From contig OY829281.1 in assembly GCA_963691715.1 (NCBI GenBank), positions 2,604,001 through 2,668,000 on the forward strand: a stretch of 64,000 nt of DNA. The letters run 5' to 3'. This DNA comes from HXMU1420-13 sp963691715 (GTDB taxonomy: Bacteria > Bacteroidota > Rhodothermia > Balneolales > Balneolaceae). Made by a program: the position numbers and the translations under genes. The notes beneath the pieces were generated by a model, which ran no database searches, had not been told where the DNA came from, and saw only the letters and a program-made list of their open reading frames with translations. Position 1 is the first letter of the stretch, and every line of letters starts with the position of its first letter. Below, in pieces: positions 16,381-24,491 of this stretch.

Positions 16381-16433
16381 CACACAACAATGGCTAAACT
16401 GCATTAAAACGCACCATACACAAACCGTTGGAA
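16381..16433. repeat. attC-like element downstream of the reverse transcriptase
   Basis: The left half CACACAACAATGGCTAAA (16381-16398) starts 4 bp after the stop codon. The right half is CACCATACACAAACCGTTGG (16412-16431). CAAC/GTTG, TGG/CCA and TGC/GCA can pair in order around an AAAA-rich loop. The left box ACACAAC is the exact complement of GTTGTGT at the start of the same unit (14800-14806), as in integron cassettes where the first and last core boxes belong to one unit. After GTTGGA the sequence resembles that after GTTGGA at leader copy C. Confidence 0.6.
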
Positions 16434-16614
16434 AATAATTCGCTCCACTCATCGGCTTCTGCTTGCTCATAAGATTCTATATAAGGATTCCTTTAGGTAG
16501 CTATTTCAATCCTTAAATAATTGAGATGGCAGTTAATCAAACTTCCAGAACCCACAATAACAGGGCCATATTAATCGCCGCATTATTGATCAATCTTACA
16601 CTTCTGAATTTCTC

Positions 16615-18489
16615 CTATTCTTCATTTTGTGGAGCGGGATATACATTGTTCGATTTATCGATATCTGCCAATCGTTGACTTGGATCGATTTCTACTCGTA
16701 CAATTTGATCACTAGATACTGGAAGTTTGAACGAATAATCAGGATTTACCCAGTGCCAGTCATCCAATATGGTTCTTTTTAGATCATTTTCGTTGGGTTT
16801 TTCACCTCGCATTATTCGTAGTGGGATATAAAATAATTCTTCAGATCCATCCGCATACACTACATGTACATCTAATGGCATAGGCATCAATCCAATGCGT
16901 GCAAGTTCAATGGTGGTTGAAGTCATAGAATCGTCCACCACATGTAATGAATAATCAATGGTTTTGGTGGAGTTAACAAAATATTCATGATACCAATCGA
17001 GTACCATTCCTGATTCTCTTTCCATCAATCGGATTACATCCAAATCGGTAGGATGTTTGAGCTTCCATTGGTTGTGGAACTCTTTAATGGCACGGCGAAA
17101 ATTTGCATGACCTATAATATAATCGAGCTGACCTAAATAGACGGCGCCTTTGCTATAAGCGGCGCGACCATAGGCAAAATTGGTATGAAAATGATCGGCA
17201 TGCGTGCTCATAGGTTCTTCTACGCCCGAGCGTGCTAAGGCATAATAGCCGTTGTAAGATCCTTCATACGGAAATACCGATTCTTGCTTAAATAGATGAT
17301 CCATGGTTTCGTTGGATGCATACACCGTAAAGCCTTCATCAATCCAAGCATACAATGCTTCGTTGGTGGCTATCACATTTTGATACCAACTATGATACAT
17401 TTCATGCACACTTACCCCAACCAGACTGCCTAGTGAACGAGCTCCCGTAATCAGTGTTCCCATTGGGTATTCCATACCACCGTCGCCCCCTTGAATGGTG
17501 GTGTATTGCGGATAGGGATAAGCCCCAAAGTGTTCGTTGGCGTATTCAAAAGCGCCCACTAGGAATTCAGGGAGTTGTTCCCAATACGATAGATAATTCG
17601 CGTTTTCTTCTTCTGATGCCTGTACACTTATCTGCTCTGCCTGATAGAAAAAATGGAGGGTTGGTCCATTCGGGACCTGTGTCTTTGTATGTATGAAATC
17701 GGGATCTGCCCCCCAAAAGAAGTCCAATACATGTTCGCCTATAAAATGATAGGTGATTTTATCGGATTCGTGCGTCACTTCCACACCCTCCTCTTCATAT
17801 CCATGTCCAATTTCATTGGGATTTTGAAGGATGCCCGTTGCACCAACCAAATAATCGCTATCGATGGTTATTTTTACGTCAAAATCGCCAAATACCCCAT
17901 GAAATTCTCGACCAATGTACGGGTTTGGATGCCAACCTCGATAATCATACTCCGCCAATTTTGGATACCATTGGCTCATAGAAAATTCTACGCCTTCTGC
18001 ATTTTGTTTTCCAGAACGGCGTACTTGCTTTGGTACTTGGCTTTCAAATTCCATATCAAAAGTAGTGGTAGTGCCTGGTTGAATGGGAGTATTTAATTCT
18101 ACTACTAGAATGGTTCCTTCAACGCTGTATGTAAGTTCCTTACCATCTTGTTTGAGTGACAAAATATTGTGGAAGCCAATGTCTTCATCACTTAAATAGA
18201 GAATTCGATCTCTAACGCGTCCATCGGGGTCTTGGATGGTTCTAGAACGTACATCCATCATACTACCAGGCTGAAAGGCATTGAAGTAAAGGTGATAGTA
18301 CACTCGGTCTAATACATCTGGAGAATGATTGGAGTACACTAATTGCTGGGTTCCTTTTAAACGATGTGTTTCCGTATCCACATCAATAGTCATGGTGTAG
18401 TCAACTTCTTGCTGCCAATAGGTATTTTGCTGGGCAATGGTTTGTATAGAAGATCCTATCAAAACGAGGAAGAGCAATGGTTTTTTCAT
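16615..18489 (-). CDS. M1-family metallopeptidase (aminopeptidase N-like), exported
   Basis: A gluzincin peptidase of about 624 aa counted from ATG 18489, which starts a clean signal peptide (MKKPLLFLVLIGSSIQTIA-Q). The frame is open to 18543, but the extra 18 residues are not signal-like. The substrate-binding motif is GGMEYPMG (variant of GAMEN). The zinc site is HEMYHSW with the third ligand Glu 19 residues on in WIDEGFTVYASNE. The N-terminal about 230 residues form the M1 beta-sandwich. It probably cleaves N-terminal residues from peptides in the periplasm. 78 bp upstream lies the end of recR, and the two may share a transcript. Confidence 0.93.
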   Translation of the reverse strand: MKKPLLFLVLIGSSIQTIAQQNTYWQQEVDYTMTIDVDTETHRLKGTQQLVYSNHSPDVLDRVYYHLYFNAFQPGSMMDVRSRTIQDPDGRVRDRILYLSDEDIGFHNILSLKQDGKELTYSVEGTILVVELNTPIQPGTTTTFDMEFESQVPKQVRRSGKQNAEGVEFSMSQWYPKLAEYDYRGWHPNPYIGREFHGVFGDFDVKITIDSDYLVGATGILQNPNEIGHGYEEEGVEVTHESDKITYHFIGEHVLDFFWGADPDFIHTKTQVPNGPTLHFFYQAEQISVQASEEENANYLSYWEQLPEFLVGAFEYANEHFGAYPYPQYTTIQGGDGGMEYPMGTLITGARSLGSLVGVSVHEMYHSWYQNVIATNEALYAWIDEGFTVYASNETMDHLFKQESVFPYEGSYNGYYALARSGVEEPMSTHADHFHTNFAYGRAAYSKGAVYLGQLDYIIGHANFRRAIKEFHNQWKLKHPTDLDVIRLMERESGMVLDWYHEYFVNSTKTIDYSLHVVDDSMTSTTIELARIGLMPMPLDVHVVYADGSEELFYIPLRIMRGEKPNENDLKRTILDDWHWVNPDYSFKLPVSSDQIVRVEIDPSQRLADIDKSNNVYPAPQNEE

Positions 18490-18567
18490 TATGAATACTT
18501 GTTTAAGGTTAGGATAATGTAGATGTAACATACGATAACTCATGGAATAGATGGGTATTAAATTGCT

Positions 18568-19170
18568 TTAAAAAGCACTTCGACTCATAAAAGCTCTGCT
18601 TAAGGTTGCCTCGTCGATAAATTCGAGTTCGGTACCCATAGGAATACCATAGGCAATTCGGGTTACTTTAACCTCATAAGGGGTTAACAATTTATTGATA
18701 TAGTATGACGTAGCTTCGCCCTCGGCATCGGGATTAAGCGCTAGAATTATTTCATTGATGTGTTCATCACCACTAACCCGTTTCAATAAATCTTTAATTC
18801 TTAACTGATTAGGACCAATATTGTCCATCGGGGAAATCACCCCACCTAACACATGATAACGACCTCGAAATTCGTTGGTTTTTTCGATGATGTAAACATC
18901 GTTGAATTCTTCGACTACGCAAATTTGTCCATTCTCTCTTTTCGGGTTTTCACAAATTTTACAGGGATCGGCATCGGAAACATTACCGCATGTTGAACAT
19001 CGAATTACCTTTTGTTTTAAATCGATAATCGCATTGGCTAGTTTTAAGGCATACTCATCGTTTTGTTTTAATAGATGTATAGCAATTCTCTGGGCTGATT
19101 TTCTACCTGTACCTGGGAGTTTTGATAATTGCTCGATGGCTCGTTCTAAATATTCGGAAGTAAGTTGCAT
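18568..19170 (-). CDS. recR: recombination mediator protein RecR
   Basis: With RecO and RecF it loads RecA at gaps. The 200-aa protein has the N-terminal HhH (LSKLPGTGRKSAQRIA), the Cys4 zinc finger CSTCGNVSDADPCKICENP (about 56-74) and a TOPRIM domain (ICVVEEFNDVYIIEKTNEF ... NPDAEGEATSYYI). Length is standard. It lies 6 bp after the ybaB-like gene, in the dnaX-ybaB-recR order that is conserved in many bacteria. Confidence 0.97.
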   Translation of the reverse strand: MQLTSEYLERAIEQLSKLPGTGRKSAQRIAIHLLKQNDEYALKLANAIIDLKQKVIRCSTCGNVSDADPCKICENPKRENGQICVVEEFNDVYIIEKTNEFRGRYHVLGGVISPMDNIGPNQLRIKDLLKRVSGDEHINEIILALNPDAEGEATSYYINKLLTPYEVKVTRIAYGIPMGTELEFIDEATLSRAFMSRSAF

Positions 19171-19176
19171 TCCGTG

Positions 19177-19521
19177 TTATAGTCCGAATTTTGATAAATC
19201 CATACCTGGAATTCCACCACCTGGAATCATTCCTTTATACGCCTCTTGCATTTTTTTTTGGGCTTCTTGTTCAGCTAAATCAAGAGCTTTGTTTACTCCT
19301 GCTACTACAAGGTCTTCTAACATTTCTTTATCGTTTGGATCAACAATATCTTTATCTACCGTAATGGAAACAATCTTTTTTAAGCCATTCGCTTTTACAG
19401 TAACCATACCCCCGCCTGTTTCGGCCTCAACGATTACATCGCCAAGTTCGGCTTGAGTTTCTTTTACTTTTGATTGCATTTCTTGAATTTTGCCAAACAT
19501 ATCGGCCATATTAAAATTCAT
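19177..19521 (-). CDS. YbaB/EbfC nucleoid-associated protein
   Basis: A 114-aa DNA-binding protein of the YbaB/EbfC family, which forms tweezer-like dimers. Features are an N-terminal helix MFGKIQEMQSKVKETQAEL, the beta region with GGGMVTVKANGLKKIVSI, the helix EMLEDLVVAGVNKALDLA, and a Met/Gly/Pro-rich tail (MIPGGGIPGMDLS). Sits between dnaX (13 bp) and recR (6 bp), the usual context. Confidence 0.96.
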   Translation of the reverse strand: MNFNMADMFGKIQEMQSKVKETQAELGDVIVEAETGGGMVTVKANGLKKIVSITVDKDIVDPNDKEMLEDLVVAGVNKALDLAEQEAQKKMQEAYKGMIPGGGIPGMDLSKFGL

Positions 19522-19533
19522 GATACTTCCTTC

Positions 19534-21345
19534 TTAATATTCTAGTTCTGCCCCAAAACGTTCAACTAATTCACGTAAAATGGGATCTTTTTGCTGTATT
19601 TCTTTAAAGCGTTCATAGGGATTTTTTGCTTGTATGTTAGTTTTCGATCCCTGTGATACGATAGGATTAAAACGAACTTTTACTCCAAGCTGTTCCTTCA
19701 AGATCATCGTTAAATCCATTTCTTGTTCTTTTAACATTTGTTGTGCGAGAGGATTGTCACATTCTAGAGTGAGTGTTAATCCTTTTAGAACAGAGGGTTG
19801 TACACGTTGCACTTGGAGTTCAAGAATTTTAGGTACTCTTTGAGAAAGTGAATTTAAAAACTCCTGCCAAACTGCGCGTACATCTTCTAATACTAGTTTT
19901 TTTTCTAAAACTTGAACATCGCTTTCTACCTTTTTTTCAACAATGGGATCAGCAGAGTAATGGTATCCATTGTTTCTATGAATTTCATTGGCTTGATGCG
20001 TGACTTCGGTAACTAAGGCTGGTGAACCTAAATCAAATTCATCAGAGATCGGATCAGATTTGGGTGTTGTCTCTGTAACTGATTCGGCATCTATACTTTG
20101 AGTTAATTCCGGAGCTATGTTTTGAAGAGTAGAAGTATGTTCAAGAGAGTTTTGCGTGATTGTATCTTTAGGGACGGATGCAGAAGTCACCTCAGAATGG
20201 GTGGGTGATTCAGGTTTTTCTAGAAAACTAGAGTTTTTTTTTAACGCATCAATTTCTTCAAGTAGTTTGTTAAGATTCTCACTCCTCTCCATATGTATGA
20301 GTTTTAGGAGAGCAATTTCGAATTGTATTCGCGGTTGATGAGCATCTTTTAGTTTAACTTGTGCTTCGCTTACCATTTGAAGCATGCGCATCAAATCATC
20401 TCTGGAAAAAATAGGCGCTGTTTGCTGATATTTAGCTTTGGTTTCATCCGATGCTTCAACTAAATACATCTGCGGACTGTGATGTGCTATATACACATTG
20501 CGTAAGTGTTCGGTAAGCCCAATCAAAAATTCCTGAATATCGTAGCCCTCTTGGAGTAGGGTGTTTATGAGTTGTAAACCTGCATCAGCATTTTTTTGGG
20601 CCACACACTCCATAAATTCAAAAAGGCGATCGCTCCCAACCACGTTTAAAGCCTTCAATAGCTCTTGATGCGTAATATCATCACCACAAAAAGCAATTGC
20701 TTGATCCATTAAGCCAAGGGCATCTCTGAGCGCACCGTCAGCTTTTTTGGCGATCACGTGTAAAGACTCATTGTTTATCGTTATGCCCTCATCTGTGGAT
20801 ATTTTTTTAAGCTGATGCACAATTTCATCCACAGAAATTCGCTTGAAATCGAATCGCTGAACCCGCGATAAAATGGTAGGTAAAACCTTATGAGGTTCGG
20901 TGGTTGCGAAAATAAAAATTGCGTGTTCTGGCGGTTCTTCTAAGGTTTTAAGCAAAGCATTGAATGCAGCTTTCGAAAGCATGTGAACCTCATCTACAAT
21001 AAATACTTTGTAGCGTCCATTCTGCGGTGGAATTCGAACACTTTCTCGTAAATGATGCACATCTTCTACTTTATTGTTTGAAGCGGCATCCATCTCAATA
21101 ATATTGAGCGTTTGATTTAAAGCCTCTCCATCTACAGAAGCATCTACTTCGTTGATTACACGAGCGAGAACACGTGCCATGGTGGTTTTCCCAACACCGC
21201 GTGGTCCGCAGAACATATACGCATGAGACAATCGATGTTGCTTAATGGCATTAAGCAAGGTATTGCTCACATGTTCTTGTGAAACGATATCTTCAAACGA
21301 ATTTGGACGATATTTTCGAGTAAGTGCGCGGTAAGTTTCTGACAT
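19534..21345 (-). CDS. dnaX: DNA polymerase III subunit gamma/tau, zinc-module cysteines missing
   Basis: Clamp-loader ATPase, 603 aa. Walker A is CGPRGVGKTTMARVLAR (about 46-62), Walker B/DExx is VFIVDEVHML, sensor 1 is FATTEPHKV. Between the Walker A helix and IIEMDAASNN most homologues have a four-cysteine zinc module, but here there is only a short linker (INEVDASVDGEALNQT) with no Cys. The C-terminal tau-like part (about 370-603) has a low-complexity Ser/Thr/Glu linker and then a domain V-like block (LEDVRAVWQEFLNSLSQRVP). First gene of the dnaX-ybaB-recR group. Confidence 0.96.
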   Translation of the reverse strand: MSETYRALTRKYRPNSFEDIVSQEHVSNTLLNAIKQHRLSHAYMFCGPRGVGKTTMARVLARVINEVDASVDGEALNQTLNIIEMDAASNNKVEDVHHLRESVRIPPQNGRYKVFIVDEVHMLSKAAFNALLKTLEEPPEHAIFIFATTEPHKVLPTILSRVQRFDFKRISVDEIVHQLKKISTDEGITINNESLHVIAKKADGALRDALGLMDQAIAFCGDDITHQELLKALNVVGSDRLFEFMECVAQKNADAGLQLINTLLQEGYDIQEFLIGLTEHLRNVYIAHHSPQMYLVEASDETKAKYQQTAPIFSRDDLMRMLQMVSEAQVKLKDAHQPRIQFEIALLKLIHMERSENLNKLLEEIDALKKNSSFLEKPESPTHSEVTSASVPKDTITQNSLEHTSTLQNIAPELTQSIDAESVTETTPKSDPISDEFDLGSPALVTEVTHQANEIHRNNGYHYSADPIVEKKVESDVQVLEKKLVLEDVRAVWQEFLNSLSQRVPKILELQVQRVQPSVLKGLTLTLECDNPLAQQMLKEQEMDLTMILKEQLGVKVRFNPIVSQGSKTNIQAKNPYERFKEIQQKDPILRELVERFGAELEY

Positions 21346-21424
21346 TGCGTACGATCGCTTTTGCTAACTGTTGAATGTACGAAATGAGTGCATCAAATGG
21401 AGCGGACTTTCTGGTAGTTTTAAA

Positions 21425-22495
21425 TTAATTTGAATAATCCAAAGGAAGAAAATCCGAAAAACGTGTATTACTCCATTCTCCAAATAATCGTAATTGTTTG
21501 GAATTAAGAATAAGGCCGTTTCTGTTGGTTACAATTAATTTCGGAAACCCACGAATTTGTAGGCTACTAGCTTCAGGTACAGCAACAAAAAAATTGTTGC
21601 TTGATCTGCCATCTCTATAGTATTGAATAATTATTTCATCATCATTCAATAAAAAGACTGAATAATTTGATGATATATATTTCCAGGTAGATGGATACCA
21701 TCTTTGTATATGATTTAAAGAATCTGAATAGTTAATAAGACCTTGATTTCTTGTAATAATCTTAAAATCATTTCTATGAAGTTGATTTTCAGCTAAACTT
21801 TTGAAAAAATGACGAATTGAGCCTTCAAAACTTTTCTTCCGGTTGGAATTCCATCGACGTCTAGTGCGCTTATTAGGCGCATCCATTTCAATTACTCGAG
21901 GATAGACGTTATAAAAACCAGTGTTTTCTTTGGTATCAAAATAAGCTTCTTTTAGTTCTATTTCGTACCGGTACCCAAGAGCATTGTTATGGATAATAAG
22001 TGGAGCTGAAGTTCTTACCTCAATTCTGTTTAAATCTAAATTTTCTTCAAACTCTAAAATTTCAGGGTTGATGATAAATGTTTGATCCGAATTATTATCA
22101 AATCCAATGAAAAAAGTTTTAAATAAATCTAGTTGCCTTAAAAATTCGTTGTTAGATGCTATGACCTTTATCTCATTCAGCTTCAATACTTCAGGTGCTA
22201 ATTTGAAGTCCTGTTTATTTATTCTTGATCTTCCTAAATCGATAGATCTAATTTGAGTTTTAAAGCCTATAAAACTTGCTACTAGTTCCTGTGGACCAAA
22301 TAAGTTCGTTTCAAAGCTGAATGCTCCTTCGGTATTTGTACTTGCACCAATAGTTGTTCCAGATAGGTAAACGTTTACGCCCGGAAGAGGATCACCTGAT
22401 TTGCTATCAATTACATTGCCTGAAATGATAAATTGAGCGTATGCTGATAAAGGAAGAAATGTGATTAATAGTAAGAGAATAGATAATTTTCTCAT
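21425..22495 (-). CDS. outer-membrane-associated protein with carboxypeptidase-regulatory-like domain
   Basis: A 356-aa exported protein (signal peptide MRKLSILLLLITFLPLSAYA-Q). Residues about 22-90 form a CarboxypepD_reg-like beta-sandwich (ISGNVIDSKSGDPLPGVNVYL ... NTEGAFSF), the domain often found at the N-terminus of TonB-dependent receptors and surface proteins in Bacteroidota. Residues about 95-350 match no family I can name. There is no TonB plug or barrel. Single gene, 80 bp upstream of dnaX on the same strand. Confidence 0.85.
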   Translation of the reverse strand: MRKLSILLLLITFLPLSAYAQFIISGNVIDSKSGDPLPGVNVYLSGTTIGASTNTEGAFSFETNLFGPQELVASFIGFKTQIRSIDLGRSRINKQDFKLAPEVLKLNEIKVIASNNEFLRQLDLFKTFFIGFDNNSDQTFIINPEILEFEENLDLNRIEVRTSAPLIIHNNALGYRYEIELKEAYFDTKENTGFYNVYPRVIEMDAPNKRTRRRWNSNRKKSFEGSIRHFFKSLAENQLHRNDFKIITRNQGLINYSDSLNHIQRWYPSTWKYISSNYSVFLLNDDEIIIQYYRDGRSSNNFFVAVPEASSLQIRGFPKLIVTNRNGLILNSKQLRLFGEWSNTRFSDFLPLDYSN

Positions 22496-22654
22496 CCAAT
22501 AATAATTTAATAAAATTGCTTGAATCTAAACGATCATTCATTGGAATTAGTACCTTATTTATTGATCGAATTTAGTTTAAAAGTACAATTAATTGGAATG
22601 TTCTCGCATCCCAAAATAAGTTCTTAACTATGAAAAAATGTGCTACTGAATAAA

Positions 22655-23707
22655 TTAATTCCGAACGATGCTTTTACCTTCTTCGATCACTATAAAATTT
22701 TCACCGTTTAATGCGTTTTGTAAATCATTTAAGGGCTGATCTTGAGCATCATCGGCCAGTGGAAAGGTTCCAAAATGCATTCCTATGGTAAGTTCTGCAT
22801 TTACATCATTGTGAATTTGTACGGCTTGAGTGGGATCAACATGTACAGGCCCCATGAACCATCTCGGAATATATGCCCCAATGGGTATTATAGCTGTCTT
22901 AATGGGAGCATATCGGCTACCTATCTCTGTAAAGAACGTGTTATACCCTGTATCTCCAGCAAAATATATATTTCCGTTAGGGGATTGAATTACAAATCCT
23001 GCCCAAAGAGTTTTATCACGATCGAACATTCCTCGAGATGAAAAATGTTGTGCTTCAACAGCATCAACGGTAACCGAATCGGAAAGTGGGGTGCCTTCCC
23101 ACCAGTTTAAGGCAATGGTTTTTTTAATTCCTTTTTTCTTCAAATAGAGATCTATGCCAAGAGGAACAATAAATATCGGTGAATGAATTTCTTCTATTTT
23201 TTTCACTGTTTGAATATCTAGATGATCATAGTGATTGTGGCTTATCAATACGTAGTCAATATCTGGTAAATCTTCGAATTTAATTCCAGGAGGACGCATT
23301 CTTTTAGGACCAGCAAAGCTAATTGGGCTTACTCGATCACTCCAAACGGGATCGGTTAGTATGTTTAGATCATTCGTTTGTATTAAAAAGGTGGAGTGAT
23401 TTACATAGGTAATTACTTGGGTGGAGTCGGTAATTCGATCTTTGGGTTTTTCCCCATATTCCACATCAGCTTCTGTTAATTCAGTCCAAGGACCTGTTTT
23501 TCTAGTGAGTCCCCATTTTAGCAAATCTAATAAGCCTTGTTCTTCATAATCTGAGCGATTAATAAATTTTGAACCATCAAAATTATCCATTTTTTCGCCA
23601 ACATAACCAGGCGCAGAAACTAAATAACTAATAAAAATAGCGCCAAAAATTAAGACGCCTAAAAAACTTACTATGAATATCATTATTCGAGAAGACTTTG
23701 AACTCAT
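22655..23707 (-). CDS. membrane-anchored MBL-fold hydrolase (NAPE-PLD/UlaG-like)
   Basis: A 350-aa protein with an N-terminal membrane helix (IMIFIVSFLGVLIFGAIFISYL), so it is anchored with its catalytic part outside the cytoplasm. The metal-binding HxHxDH motif is HNHYDH (about 155-160). Further ligands are in EAQHF, FAGDTGYN and GMHFGTF. The region TDPVWSDRVSPISFAGPKRM resembles N-acyl-phosphatidylethanolamine-hydrolysing phospholipase D relatives, so a lipid phosphodiester is a plausible but unproven substrate. Stands alone on the minus strand. Confidence 0.9.
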   Translation of the reverse strand: MSSKSSRIMIFIVSFLGVLIFGAIFISYLVSAPGYVGEKMDNFDGSKFINRSDYEEQGLLDLLKWGLTRKTGPWTELTEADVEYGEKPKDRITDSTQVITYVNHSTFLIQTNDLNILTDPVWSDRVSPISFAGPKRMRPPGIKFEDLPDIDYVLISHNHYDHLDIQTVKKIEEIHSPIFIVPLGIDLYLKKKGIKKTIALNWWEGTPLSDSVTVDAVEAQHFSSRGMFDRDKTLWAGFVIQSPNGNIYFAGDTGYNTFFTEIGSRYAPIKTAIIPIGAYIPRWFMGPVHVDPTQAVQIHNDVNAELTIGMHFGTFPLADDAQDQPLNDLQNALNGENFIVIEEGKSIVRN

Positions 23708-23871
23708 TTATAAAAAATCATTGGGTGCAGGCGGTATAACTAAAATTCTTTTCAATTCATTTAGTGCGTGTGTTAATTAGATGTAAAAGATCGTGATGAT
23801 TCTCTTTGGTTAATGTGAGTGAACCTTGCAATTTTTAAATCATCAAAAAGAAAAGCTTTATAAGATTCAGG

Positions 23872-23916
23872 TTGAATTTTTGGAGTAAAGATGTAATTTT
23901 GTAGGGTAACCTACAA
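23872..23916 (+). promoter_or_regulatory. promoter and palindromic operator of the MazEF-like pair
   Basis: TTG (23872-23874), a 19-bp spacer and TAATTTTG (23894-23901) fit the Bacteroidota promoter (-33 TTG, -7 TAnnTTTG). The palindrome TTGTAGG-GTAA-CCTACAA (23899-23916) overlaps the -7 box and the likely start site, 17 bp before the antitoxin ATG. It is well placed for repression by the ribbon-helix-helix antitoxin. Confidence 0.7.
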
Positions 23917-23932
23917 TCATACAGCAGCAATT

Positions 23933-24166
23933 ATGGCAGTGATGAGTATTCGGATTCCAGATGATAAACGAAAAAAACTTAAGGCTATAGCCTCTATTGA
24001 AGGAAAGTCGATGTCTAATATAGTAAGCGATTTAATAGAGCACTATGTATCTGAAACATGGGAAAGACTTAAAGACAAGGAAGAATTAAAAGAAATAATG
24101 AGTGTAAGTGAATCTTCTTTTTTAGAGTGGGATAATAATGAAGATGAGGTGTATAATGACCTTTAA
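23933..24166 (+). CDS. ribbon-helix-helix antitoxin
   Basis: A 77-aa antitoxin. The N-terminal part (MSIRIPDDKRKKLKAIASIEGKSMSNIVSDLIEHYV) is a CopG/MetJ-type ribbon-helix-helix, and the acidic C-terminus (about 50-77) would bind the toxin. MAVM gives two candidate starts, ATG 23933 and ATG 23942. It overlaps the toxin gene and has its own palindromic operator upstream. Confidence 0.9.
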   Translation: MAVMSIRIPDDKRKKLKAIASIEGKSMSNIVSDLIEHYVSETWERLKDKEELKEIMSVSESSFLEWDNNEDEVYNDL

Positions 24167-24491
24167 ACCATGGGATATCGTACTTATTCCGTTTCCAATT
24201 TCCCAATATGGTACAAAAAAGAAAAGGCCAGCATTAGTTGTTTCTTCAGAAACGTTCAATTCTGGAGATGATATTGTACTAATGTTTTTGACGAGTAATC
24301 TTAAATCATCTCCTAAAGTTAATGATCATTTTATTTCTAATTGGCAGGGTGCAGGTTTACCTAAACCTACAATATGCAGAATGAAATTTGCTACAATTGA
24401 AAAAAATCTAATTGTCAAAAAACTAGGTAAACTCCAACAAGCTGATGTAACAACGATTAAATCAAAAATGAAGAGATTTTTTCATTTATGA
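24156..24491 (+). CDS. MazF/PemK-family endoribonuclease toxin
   Basis: About 111 aa from ATG 24156 (the frame is open to ATG 24138, which would lengthen the overlap with the antitoxin). Typical PemK/MazF features are WDIVLIPFPI at the N-terminus, KKRPALVVSS with the catalytic Arg region, DIVLMFLTSN with the conserved Thr/Ser, and CRMKFATIEK. Cuts RNA at short sequence motifs unless bound by the antitoxin. 11-bp overlap with the antitoxin gene. Ends converging with pepP on the opposite strand (6-bp overlap). Confidence 0.92.
   Translation: MTFKPWDIVLIPFPISQYGTKKKRPALVVSSETFNSGDDIVLMFLTSNLKSSPKVNDHFISNWQGAGLPKPTICRMKFATIEKNLIVKKLGKLQQADVTTIKSKMKRFFHL

Noticed and set aside
10954..16433. CRISPR array
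   Set aside because: The repeats are few, of different lengths, irregularly spaced, and separated by genes, with no cas genes.
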